Shown here in pieces: positions 43,331-53,859 of a stretch of DNA of 64,000 nt. The DNA lies in NCBI GenBank assembly GCA_940337035.1, contig OW679197.1, positions 43,468,466 through 43,532,465 of the forward strand, given 5' to 3'. Source of the stretch: Agriotes lineatus. Taxonomy: Eukaryota; Arthropoda; Insecta; Coleoptera; Elateridae. Made by a program: the position numbers and the translations under genes. The notes under the pieces are model-generated. The model did not search any database. It was not told the origin of the DNA and worked only from the letters and a program-made list of their open reading frames with translations. Position 1 is the first letter of the stretch. Each line of letters opens with the position of its first letter.

Positions 43331-44079
43331 TTTTACCGTTATTAATCTATAAATATCGATTTAAGAAAGGTTCGCATCTGCGACACTTTTAATTTATGTC
43401 ATAATGGACAGTAGGCCACGCCGCGCGGCCGCTGTTTGACCACGCCCGTGCTGTCAAGGTGAGTTACGAAATGTAATTATTGATACTCCACATATGACTG
43501 TATTCATTACATAACGCTTTAATTATTTCAAAAACGCTTTACCTGTAACGCAAGAGGCAACTAGAATAGCTTTACAACTTCACTTGCAGTTCGAAATTGT
43601 AGTTTTATAACCTCACTTCACTTTTAGCCCGTGTGCTAAAAGTAAACAGCTGATTTCTTTAAACACGGTACACTATAAAACGTCACTTTTAGTGAAACAA
43701 GCTAGCTCTAAAAGGCCTACTTTTAGTAGTGGTCGTAGATAAAATATTATATTATACTCGTTTAATAAGTGGCGTTGTAGCACTCATTCCATTGGAGCAC
43801 ACGCTATACTCGTCGTGCCCCAAGTTCACTTGTGCTACAGTAGGCCCTCTTATTATATTGATATACTATATTGCACTTAGTGCACTTTTAGCACTCAAAA
43901 CTGTACTTTATTGCAATATTTTATAGGAGAAGGTTAGTTGCTTTGCGCAGATATTGCTAGTAATGGCATTCTGGTGCTCATTTATAATTTTTTATTCCAC
44001 TTAAAAATTATTTTCGGACACATTTAAATTATTCTCGTAACTTATTGCATTTACATTGTTTTTCTAAAGGCCTCGCGAC

Positions 44080-45195
44080 GTTAAAAATACATTTCTCTAT
44101 AACACATACTTCAGCTGGTATCAAATACGAGAAATCAAGTTTAATACTGTGTAACTAATTGGTGCTGTGACTTCTGTAATTATTAATAATAGATTTCCAT
44201 TGTTTATTTGTTTGTAAAAAAGGAGTTTCTAAAATGTGATTTATATGATAACACGAATGATTAAATCATTTCACATTTTATATTCATTTCGTTTTTCATG
44301 TAACATGTGTAAGTGGAGTAACCAAGAAATAATAAATGTATTATTGTTGAAGCATGCAATCTCCATTTGTCCACTGTCTATCTTGCATTGTGTATAATTG
44401 CAATTCTATTATTCAACAAATTTCTCAATAGCTAAAAAGGAGCCTTACGATTACATAACCGTGTGAAAGTGAATATAATGTGTGTAAAACTATTGCCAGA
44501 AATGGGTAAGGATGAATTCCCTTCACACTATTTAGTCTTATGTAACGTCAACTTACAATCGAAACTAAGAGTTAAACTTCACGACAATAAGCAAAGCTAA
44601 TTTGAAAAACTATATACTAAATCGACAGATCTGCTCCAAAATTAGGTAGATTCATCCCAGCTTCCACCCCAAACTCATAGAACCAGGGGATGTGCTGAAA
44701 AAAGTTCGGGAGCCCCTATGCATTCGAAGTTTTATACACTTCCGAGTCGATTCGACCAAATACCTACATTATCCAAAGAATTGGAACTTGGCTAATTTAT
44801 TTAGAATTTCTCGGGGGAGGCCGCGCTTAATGTAACGGGCGCGGAACGGGAAAACTTTTAACAATTTGCAGCAGCTAAACTTATTTTTAATTATTCGACC
44901 CCAACGGCGCTTACATAACGAGGCATTGTTGGTCAAGGCATTTTATCGTGCCGGCGTGGGAGAACTGGATTTAGGTAAAGGTACAGAATGCAGACGTAGG
45001 ACCGGCATATCAACAAACCTAGAATTCACAACTATCAGGATATGTTGTTGCTCATGCACAACGGCTGCTATTATATACATAAATGGCCTCGTTAAGTAGA
45101 GATGTTATCAAAGGTTAATTTCATGAAATAAAGTCTCAGGATTTGAATAGTGCAGTTAAAGAATGAAGTGGTGGGAGTGCAGGTACCCATCTCAA
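44080..45195 (+). repeat. Diverged duplicate of 32700-33520
   Basis: Collinear with the 32.7-33.5 kb copy as described there, with an extra ~190 bp at about 44745-45020 that is absent from the other copy. That extra piece is more GC-rich (GCCGCGCTTAATGTAACGGG) and could be a separate insertion. The 77-residue frame at 44866-45099 spans the join and is unlikely to be coding. Confidence 0.75.
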
Positions 45196-45211
45196 ACAAT
45201 CGTTACAACAG

Positions 45212-45500
45212 GATTTAAAGGACGCTTTGGTCCGAGTTCTTACGGACTACTCGTTATTAGGACTTGGCGTTTTTAACGGCCAACCGCCAAAGCCAGCTCT
45301 ATGGCTTGGTGACTTTAATTCAAGAACTAACGAACCGAACTCTTCTTACCTCGGGGCGATTTAAAGGACGCTTTGATTTGAGATCTTGCAAACTGTTCGC
45401 TTTAGTACTTGGTATTTTTAAGTTTTAACGGCCGCAGAGCAGAGGCAGGTCCATGGCATGGTCACTTTAATTGATGCAAATCAAATTGTTCTTACCTTGA
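45212..45500 (+). repeat. Tandem repeat, 146-bp unit, two copies
   Basis: GATTTAAAGGACGCTTTG starts at 45212 and 45358. Shared downstream phrases include TACTTGGTATTTTT-like, AACGGCC, TGGCATGGTCACTTTAATT-like and TCTTACCT. The second unit contains ATGCAAAT. Confidence 0.8.
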
Positions 45501-45511
45501 GGCTTCTCGAG

Positions 45512-46045
45512 CTAATCCACAAAACGCAAGCAAACCGCGGGATGCAAACGGAACATGGCTGCAGCGGCGCACGTCACACTCACAACCACAGCACTAATAA
45601 TTGATTCCGCTAAAACTGAAATCGAATTCTTAAGAAGCTGGGACGATCTAACGCTGCGCGCCTCAACAATCAACAGCGAATGCCCCCAGAAACGAAGCTC
45701 GAACGCGGGCGCCCGCCCGCCTTCTACCGCAGTCTGAGTTGCTTGGCGCAAACGGTTTAAAGGGCCCTCGTCCTCATCCTTGCATAGGAACTGGAAATGC
45801 ATCGGCCTCAGGTATTTTTGTGGCTGCCTTCCCGACCGGATTGCGAAGGGTTTGGTTAGGACGGTCTCACGGCTTTTTGAATTACAAGAAAATACCCGCG
45901 ATCCCCCGCCAAGGGCCCGAAATGCTGAAAGGAAGTCGGACAACGAAGGGCTTCGAAGGACTTTTCTCGAAAGTCCAAGAATATTCCACTATATACTACG
46001 GCGATATTGAAAAAAATAGTCACACCCAGAGCCAGGAATTTTGAC
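45512..46045 (-). other. CpG-rich island with a 143-codon open frame
   Basis: A sharp rise in GC and CpG holds a minus-strand frame (45512-45943) and overlapping plus-strand frames (45555-45737, 45739-46044). None contains a domain I recognise, and the simultaneous openness of several frames is expected from the GC content. A donor-like CAG|GTATTT lies near 45811 on the plus strand. It could be a promoter/first-exon island, or the 5' region of an unrecognised element continuing from the adjacent 146-bp tandem repeat. Confidence 0.3.
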
Positions 46046-46049
46046 GCCT

Positions 46050-46560
46050 GGGGCGAAGTCACATTTTAACGCCCTCTTGCACCCGAACCCAACCCTCGCC
46101 CATTAAAGTCTTTTAGTTATTAAAAATATTATATTGCACTGGATAAAAAAAAATGTGACATATGCTAGCGCTCTTTAATTTCAAATATAGAAGTGTAGTT
46201 TACTACATAACAAAAAATAAGAGTAACAATTGTACATTTCGTACCCTTTCCTTTGCAGCATATATTTTTATACTTTAATTTCAGAAGTGCTTTTTCCTAC
46301 GTCACAAAATATGAGAAAGAAAGAACTTTCGTGTATTTGCAATACAAAATCGGTAATTGCTTTTGTAAATCTAAAATTAATCTCATTCCTCCTCAGCATT
46401 CAACTCCACCATTTAGGCGTCCGAAAAGTTTCACACACACACACACGAATCGGAAACCATAACGAATAATCAGCTATACTTCGCCGACACACAAATCCTT
46501 TATTTAAGTAGAGGTGAAATCGAAATTTTACAGGTCTCGAAAAAATTGTTGCGTCTGTTC
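46050..46560. other. AT-rich stretch, small (AC)n at 46430-46446
   Basis: No gene was recognised. The overlapping plus-strand frames at 46230-46469 and 46253-46462 look random. Confidence 0.3.
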
Positions 46561-46562
46561 AT

Positions 46563-46800
46563 GTTATATTTCATTTTTCCTCTGACGCAATGACCCTAAA
46601 ATACCTAATCCCAACTGGAAGTTAAAGTCACGTCTATGACACGAGAGACGCTTCTGTCTAAGTTATATTTCATTTTTTCTGTGCCTAAGCGACCAAGAAA
46701 ATAGACTAATACCAACACAATGTGACGCAATGGCCCTAAAATTCCTAATCCAAACTGGAAGTTAGAGTCACTTTTATGATACGAGAGACACAGCCAAATC
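46563..46800 (+). repeat. Partial duplication, ~140-bp spacing
   Basis: TGACGCAATGACCCTAAAAT, CCTAATCCCAACTGGAAGTT and GAGTCAC...GACACGAGAGAC-type sequence at 46583-46650 recurs at 46723-46790. GTTATATTTCATTTTT occurs at 46563 and 46662. Confidence 0.75.
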
Positions 46801-47560
46801 TTAACCTTAGAACACTTGAATCAACAGATAAGTAGGCATCTTAATTAAATTCCTTAAACGCCTTATTTCTTTCAGAAAATTATAACTACCAAGAGACAGC
46901 ACGCATACCTTGTGTAAACATAATTAGTAGTCCAGACCGTAAGAAAAACTAGTATTCCACTTTAACCGTATCGGAACTCAGGTCCATATCAGTTTCACCT
47001 TCCTATTATAGTACTTAGGTGCGTTTAGAGAAACGCAGGTAAGACAGAATATAAGCTAACGTCAAGATATCCCCAACAAATCGCCAAATAACAAAATAGC
47101 CGTAAAACAAAATTAAATTTTCTGCGATTTGTTGCAACTTTCACAGACACTTTAAATTATTTTCTTTGAAAACTGGCCACACATTGTTGGTTTAATTTCT
47201 TTAAAATGTCTGACGTAATGTGTAGAAATTGGTATGATAAATTATTTCTTTAAAATGTATGGGGGTATGTAAACCTACTTCAATGCTTTTGTTTCGTATA
47301 TCAATTTTCCCAAATTTACAACTTCGAGCCTGCTATTGTGCAGACATAAGTATCCCTGCGTACACTGTTTTCAAGAAGGAAATGTATACATAGCCCGATT
47401 CATATGACTAGAAACTATGAAAGCAAATATGTTGAAACTATGTAGTTTACTACTTTGCTTATAACAAGAGGTGATAAAGTTAACAAAGCTATATCCCTAA
47501 GATCTTATTTTATACATAGGTTCTTTAACGGATGTCTCACAAAGAATTGATTAAAACTTC
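46801..47560. other. AT-rich sequence, nothing recognised
   Basis: No gene, RNA or repeat was identified. Confidence 0.3.
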
Positions 47561-47743
47561 TTCTTCTTGTTCTTCCTATCATTATAGGCCAGTAGCCTAT
47601 TTCTAACATCAAAGTGGTTCTATGGGCCCTCTTTGCCCTTAGGTCGGGTAGGTGGCTAGGTTTGTCCATCAAAATGGAGGAAGAGTTCCCTTGTTAAGGG
47701 TTAACGACTACCACAAGTGTTATTACAACTTAATTGACTAAAT

Positions 47744-47958
47744 GTATTGTTTGAGGCTTTCGCGGTTACTGGAATTATTAGCAGATCTGCCTAAGTATCC
47801 TCGTTCTCAAGATACTCAAACAACACGAGCCACCAAAGAGCATGGCCATCGAGCGGGTTTTTGCTCGACTTCACAAGGTGCAAGGCACATTAAGCCAGAA
47901 AATGCTGGGTGTTCATATACAAATACTACGCGGTCTAAGCCGAAATTCTATGCTAAGA
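47744..47958. mobile_element. 215-bp insertion with 14-bp target duplication
   Basis: TTAATTGACTAAAT occurs on both sides (47730-47743 and 47959-47972), as expected for target-primed retrotransposition. The insert is more GC-rich and has no A-rich tail or recognised family. A CTTCTTCTTCTTGTTCTTCC tract at 47560-47580 just upstream may be another LINE 3' end on the minus strand. The 74-residue frame inside is not recognised. Confidence 0.5.
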
Positions 47959-48639
47959 TTAATTGACTAAATTTGGTATCTAATACTATTGAAAAGCCCA
48001 GATGATGTAACTCGCGAATTTTTTATTTTATTGGAAGTGGACATTATATACAGGGAATCCACTTAGTGCTCCGGTCTCTGATTACGCTTTCATCTTTTTT
48101 CCGAGGTTTGAGAAGGTGAGGAAAATTATTTTGACATATACAGGGTGTCCCAAAAAAGTTTAGCTTAAAAACTATAAATTTTTTAAATGGAACATTGTAT
48201 TTTTTACGGCTATTTAAGCCCCTACATTTAACTCTAACTTTTCTTCTAATTTGCATGCAGCGGTTCCAACTTATGAACGACATTAGGATTTTTTGTCAAT
48301 ATCGAGCTTTCATTTAAGACACCATATTTTCCCCACTCTTAAATACTTCTTTCCTGAAAATTGAGGGGATCGTCATCTAGTATATAACAATACTAAAGTT
48401 TCATAAAAACGGGATATTTCAATACAGATTGTTCAAACTATCGGTTCAAATTTCAATATCTTCAATCTTTATTTTCTTAAACAGAACACACTATATTTTA
48501 TTACAATAGAGCCTTAAATTTTCTTTATCCGCAAACGTCATAAAAGTGACAACTTATGTGTCTTTATTGACAAGGTAAAGGTGTCACTTTATTTGGTTAA
48601 GCAGATAAAATAGCAACTTTTGCGTACTTTATGTGCCTA

Positions 48640-49012
48640 ATCACATAAAATCGTTGCTCTCTTTCTTTCTTTCTATGTTTATTCGCTATCTCCTCCGAAG
48701 ATACTGGACCGATTAAATAGTATCATGGCTTAAAATTTTGCTAATTTTTAGACTTAGATCGTAGTAAGAGTACGAAAATGTTTTAATTTTAAGCAGCGGA
48801 TCGGAGCATCTGTCGCCGTAGGTTATGGTGTGACAGCTGCTGTGGCCGTGTGCTATTAGCTCGGGTGATTCAGTATGTTCATATATCATTATAGTAGCAC
48901 GTTATTTAAACAACCGAGGTTAGCGCAGGGGTAGAATGCTCGCATGTAACGCGGGTGACCCGGGTTCGATTCCCGGCCAAAGCATCATTTTTTAAAATTT
49001 ATATTAATGACA
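48640..49012 (+). mobile_element. tRNA-derived SINE, family B, copy 2
   Basis: Shares CGCTATCTCCTCC, AGATACTGGACCGATTAAAT, CTAATTTTTAGACTT, AGCTCGGGTGATTCA and AAATTTATATTAATGAC with the 5.4 kb copy. It lies inside the nested foldback. About 40 bp between the body and the tRNA-like part differs from copy 1 (GGATCGGAGCATCTGTCGCC). Confidence 0.7.
48912..48984 (+). tRNA. tRNA-like pseudogene (GTA loop) within SINE family B
   Basis: GGTTAGCGCAGGGGTAGAAT (A-box and D-arm) and GGGTTCGATTCCCGG (T-arm) are well preserved. The anticodon loop ATGTAAC would give GTA. The acceptor strands do not pair, so this is a tRNA-derived repeat, not a working tRNA. The body is closest to tRNA-Gly, despite the loop sequence. 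Confidence 0.6.
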
Positions 49013-49192
49013 TTTATCTGAATACGTTTGCGGATAAAATAGTATATGTTATTTGGAGTAAAAGTGACTTTATGTGCATTAGCTGAATTATTTGCCTTAC
49101 TAACTAACGTTCGGCTAAATAGACTTCAGCTTCTCCACATAAAGTATCACCATTACTCCTAATAACATAATCTACTACTATTTCGACGTATA

Positions 49193-49920
49193 GTACTTTA
49201 ATCTAAAGAACGTTTGAGAAATAAAGCTTTTAGTAAAAAATCATGATGGACTTGTACTATTTGGCGCATGGTTTATATTAGTGCTAGTAAAAACCGATTT
49301 GATTGTTAACCGGCTTTCGGTTAACCGCAGTTTTTTCATAAATCGAACACCGGTAAACTGGCTAACCAATAATCTGATTTTAAACCGATTACCGAACCGG
49401 ATTGTAAACCTGTTTAAGAACCGGTTTGTAAACCTGTATAAGAAACTGTTTGTAAACCGGTTAACGCAGCGGTTTGAAAACCTGTTTATAAGCAGGTTTG
49501 AAAACGGTTTATAAGCCGGCTTAAATACTGATTTATAATTAATTTAAAAGTTTGTTCTTTATCATAAAAATGCGAATGTGTAGCTTCCACATTTTAAACG
49601 CATAACCAATTTACGTTTGTTAGAGCAGTTTATAAACAGTTTTTAATTCGGTTTGGAAACAAGTTTTTAAACTGGATCGTAAACCGATTTAGAAATCGGT
49701 TTTTAAAACAGGTTTACAAAACCGTTAATGAACTGGTTATATTCAGGTTTTCGGTTAACCGGTTTTAGATTTATGAAAAAACCGTGGTTACCCGAAATCC
49801 GGTTAATCGTCAAATCGGTTTTTTACCAGCAGTATTCAAAACCATGCGACAAATAGTACACATTTATCGTGCTTTTTATTAAAAGCTTAATTTCTCAGAC
49901 ACTCTTTACTTTAAGTACAG
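49193..49920. repeat. Inner palindrome with many AACCGGTT-type sites
   Basis: Arms at 49193-49330 and 49760-49920 are reverse complements (shared TTGTACTATTTGGCGCATGG, AAAACCGATTTGA, TTAACCG, GTTTTTTCATAAAT). The centre is a run of AACCGGTTT, AAACCTGTTT and AAACCGGTTAA variants every 10-25 bp. The 77-residue frame at 49281-49514 is a translation of this repeat. Confidence 0.8.
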
Positions 49921-50489
49921 CGTGTTGGCGTCAAAATAAAGGAAATTTAAGGTCCTATTAATTCCTGTAATAAAATATAGAGTGTTCCAGTTAAAACTAT
50001 TGCTAAAATAAAGATTGAAAATATTGAAATTTGAACCGGTATTTGGAACACCCTGTACTAAAATATTCCGTTTTTATGAAAGATTCATATTTTTTTTATT
50101 CTAAATGATGACCGCCTCAATATAATAACAAATATTTAAAAGTGGGGAAAATGTGACGTTTTAAATGAAAACTTGATGTTGACAAAAAAGTAGATACTAA
50201 AAACGTTCATAGGTTGGAAACGATGAAATCAATTTAAAATAAAAGTTAGTAATGAACGTAGAACTCATGGAGGCTTACATAGCCATAAAGATATACAGGG
50301 TGATCCATTAAAAATTGTAATACATTTTTAGCAAAACTTTTTTGGGACACCCTGTGTATGTCAAAATAATTTTAAAATGTGCTCCTTTCAGTCCCATTAG
50401 GGAAACCTTAATCAAACCTTTTATCGGAAAATAACTGAAAGCGTAATCAAAGACCGGCGCAGTAAATGGATACACTGTATATAATAAGC

Positions 50490-53085
50490 AATCTTTATTT
50501 AGCATTAAATATCTGATCCATAACTAAAAATACAATTCTTCTTTTGATATTGATTTTTAATGCATTCGACCAGAATACCGAGTTCAATTTTTGTGTTGCT
50601 TGTTTGCTCAGTGTTACTCTTATATCGAATACACGTCAAAAGATCGCAGCCAAAAAATCGCACGACGAAAGATCGCGGTCAAAATGTCGCACGATAAATG
50701 ATGGCATGCCACAAATGATCTCATGCGACAAAAGCTCGAATACGAAAATAACTATATACCTACTCATACATTGAGATAAAAAGAATGCCATGTATATTCA
50801 CTACATTACAATTACAGAAAAAGATTTATATGTTGAAATTATTGATCGCGAGACAAATACTGAAGTAAACTTCTCTTCACACTTTGTCCAGGTTTAGGAC
50901 TGGCAGTAAAAATATTGGAGTGTTTAAAAGTGTTTTTCTCATTTACGAAGAATTGCTAGATACCCATTTTTACCTAAAATGAAGACATCTTATTGCCAAT
51001 TATAAATTATTTTGAAGACACTTGAATAGGCCGTATCGACAGAAGCAATCGACGAAGACCATGAAGACAATGTGCATGGTTAAGTAATTTATCCAAAAAT
51101 ACGTTTTAAGAATAGAAAATTGTGCTCAATTGTACTGTTACTTAAAAATGTACTGTGTCGGTGAAGTATTGTTTAAATCAAATCTCAATGAGGTTACAAC
51201 TTCACTCTGTAGCTACAAGTGAGTATGTCTATTTGTATATTATATGATTGCATTCAGTTTATGCTCATTTGCGCCTTCTATAAAACATTGACCCTTTTTA
51301 ATTAAAAGAATATGTGTTTAACCGTCATAAAAATCTAGTATATGTTCGGGTGACATGTCCTGGTAAAGTCTATCCAAGTCTACAAATCGCAACGCCAGAG
51401 GTTTGAATTTCCTGCAAATTAAACAATTTCAATTAATGTATACGCTATTTGACTTGTCCAAGAACTTGTATAAGTGTATGCGAATACGTGATTTACGTAC
51501 TAACCTATATTTTTATAAACATTTCTAGATTTTCATATCACATATGATTTCACAAACAATGATCTACGAGCTGTGATTCACAATATTTTTCCCAAATTTA
51601 TATTTAACAACAAACGTTTTCAAAAATAAAACGCCAATTAAAGATAAGTCCTACGAAGGAACATCGATCTATTTGCTATTTGTTTTACAATGTTAGAAAG
51701 TTAATGTAAAAAATATGGTAAAAAGTAGTCCCACATATTATCACATCCAAACCAAATACCGAAACACAATTAAACTGAGCAATAAATGAGACTTTTAAAG
51801 CAAACCGTACAATACTAACGTATCCACAAGTTACCTATTAGTTCAGACGTTCTACCTGAATTCATGTGCACAGAAAGCCTAAACGATGACAGTCTTTTTT
51901 GAATTGCACCAGGGTGGTCCTTGTAACAAAAAAGTGAAGTGGTCCAGTTCGAGGTTGGTCTTTATTTTGACAATAATGTATATAGAAGCCTACAACTTGT
52001 TGGAACTAGAAATAGTCGTTATCAGACAATTGGAAGAAATTACGCACATATTGCTGCCCTGATTGTTAAACAGAAATAAAATGTTGCAACACAAAGCTCC
52101 TTTTACAAAATAGTAAATGAGAGGCATTCCTTCATAACTTTGTTATTTGTAGAAATATACCCATCAAACGGAATACGACTAAAAAGAAGAAAAATAACAC
52201 GATCTAAGTATAACACAATATTGCTTTCGATGTCTTTTACAAAAGGAAAGTTAATGTATATGCCTTGAAGCTGTGAATATCTATAAAAGCTTTGAGCTCA
52301 GATTCGAAATCTAGGGAAATATTTTTTATGAATATCAAAACCGATTGGAAGTATAGCTGTTATTAACTGAATTATACCCAAAAAAGTGAAAACTAAAAAA
52401 ATATTTACCCTGTGGTGGAACTGAAACAAAAATGCTAAGATTTAAATGTGAATCGTAGTAGTGCTTGAAATGATAAACATTTCGTCAAATCTATCTGATA
52501 TATTATGGGATCCTTATGTTGAAAGCGAAGTTCTGGACATGTTATATCGAACATTTCGAAATGATCTCTAAAACTATCGTAGTCTAAAGAAACTGTCCTA
52601 CTTTACTTATATCTCCCTGAAGAGCTTCGGTTGGAAAAAACGATACACATATACATATGAAACGAAATATTATGGATCTTTTCTTAATTTGAAATAAAAT
52701 AAAAACATATACTCTCCAGGCTTTAAATTTAATTGTGACTTGTATGTACCATACAAGTCATACGTTGAATGGAATATTGTCATATTCTTAATTTAAAGCA
52801 AGGTTATAATCTTATAATATATTTCATTGGTGTAAGTGAGATACAAAAGACTTTAATATTGAACTTTCGAAGGGAAAATTGATAAAGACTGTTATATAAA
52901 TTTGGAGAGAAAAATAAAACAATAACTCAACATATTTTATATCCCATATAATTAGGCAAACATATAAATTCTAGTTTACTATTTTGTTTTGTATACAAAT
53001 AAATTTTTCTAAATTTTCTTTTATCAAGTTGATTTTGAACAAAGCGATACAGAAAATTAAACTAGGAGAAGCTTAGGAACCTGTA
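50490..53085. other. AT-rich stretch; short tandem at 50637-50700
   Basis: Two ~30-bp units (AAAAGATCGCAGCCAAAAAA then TCGCACGACG, and AAAGATCGCGGTCAAAATG then TCGCACGATA) occur at 50638 and 50669. No gene was recognised in the remaining 2.5 kb. Confidence 0.35.
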
Positions 53086-53094
53086 GTAATTACA

Positions 53095-53690
53095 CTAGAA
53101 ATGATAAAAATTATAAATGAAGGAAAGATAGTACACGTATATTTTTTAGCTTTGGAAATTCATTCGATACGATAAAAAGAGAACTGAGCAAATATTAAAA
53201 GAAAGGGAAATGCAACCGTACCTTATAGAACTTTGTAAAAGCTTATACGAAAATACAAAAAACTATTTTAGACTCATAAATGAAAGATCGAATACCTTTA
53301 GTACAAAAAAATGGACTTAAGCAACAATACATCTTGAGCACTCTATTATTCAATGTGTCACCTAATGAGAGCAAACAAGAACAAAAACCATATAGTGGAG
53401 GTTATTGGAAAACGGAGAGGATGAAAGTCATTGAATTGTGTTACAGGCTACACAGATGGTATGGTAGTACTGAGAAGGAGTTACGAGAAATATCAGCGTA
53501 ATTGATGAACAACTGAAGGAAATTAATAGGAGAATAAGTACAGATAAGACAAAGAGTGTGGCAATAGAGGAACGGAATATAAACAGCAGGTAGACTGTAT
53601 AACATAGCAAAAACAAACTTTCTGAAACAAATACCGAAAGAAGTTAAAGTAAAAGTCATTAAGGCAGTACGAAGAGAGTATAGATTTAAA
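53095..53690 (+). pseudogene. Degenerate RTE-like LINE RT fragment
   Basis: Across shifted frames, recognisable pieces are FVD/FxKAFDTIKR-like sequence near 53143-53180, LLFNVSPNESKQ near 53343, and GYTDGMVVL followed by EKELREISA near 53446-53500 (the YADDMVVLAE-type active site, in which ADD has become TDG). They continue with DEQLKEINRRISTDKTKSVA near 53505-53565 and LYNIAKTNFLKQIPKEVKVK near 53595-53655. Order and spacing fit the RT palm and thumb of an RTE-type element. It is heavily mutated and non-functional. Confidence 0.65.
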
Positions 53691-53734
53691 CTGCACTTTG
53701 TTACGTGTAAAAAGCGTATGATTGTATTGTTAGT

Positions 53735-53855
53735 AGCACTGTCAAGCTATGACAAATTCGATATTTGTTGCTTAGGTTTGAGCCAGTCAAAGTGAAATAA
53801 CAAACAAAACATAACCTAATCTCGAATTTGACATAGACTGACAACACACGTCAGT
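53735..53855. mobile_element. Palindromic MITE related to 13737-13862
   Basis: The end TCTCGAATTTGACATAGACT and the inverted start (AGCTATGACAAATTCGA) match the termini of the 13.7 kb palindrome, and CATAACCTAA/TTAGGTTTG corresponds to its inner arm. The two loci share termini but differ in the centre. Confidence 0.6.
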
Positions 53856-53859
53856 ATTG

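Larger units (their letters stand above)
42440..43930 (+). mobile_element. Compound element: hairpin modules flanking a recombinase-like fragment
   Basis: The core 42551-43328 is bounded by inverted GTAGATAATAG...TATTTATG ends, each leading into a long hairpin (42551-42708 and 43166-43330). A coding remnant lies between them. The outer parts 42460-42550 and 43733-43790 match the 0.7-0.9 kb locus, where they are directly joined. GTAGATA occurs as direct repeats at 42555-42561 and 43735-43741. A third hairpin-like structure is present at 43618-43700 (CACTTTTAGCCCGTGTGCTAAAAG). Confidence 0.65.
48047..50485. mobile_element. Nested foldback elements, 2.4 kb
   Basis: Outer ends TATATACAGGGAATCCACTT and its inverted partner (50465-50485, read TATATACAGTGTATCCATTT) are followed inward by matching GCTCCGGTCTCTGATTACGC-type sequence. 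Further inward, TACAGGGTGTCCCAAAAAAG at 48134 pairs with CTTTTTTGGGACACCCTG near 50336-50353. These inner arms run to about 48540 and from about 49932. Between them lie a family B SINE (48640-49012) and a further palindrome (49193-49920). No transposase gene was recognised. Confidence 0.8.

Noticed and set aside
45512..45943. 143-residue minus-strand frame as a gene
   Set aside because: Several overlapping frames on both strands are open because of high GC; no domain was recognised. Kept only as a CpG-rich region.
49281..49514. 77-residue Asn/Arg/Leu-rich frame
   Set aside because: Direct product of the AACCGGTT-type repeat array.
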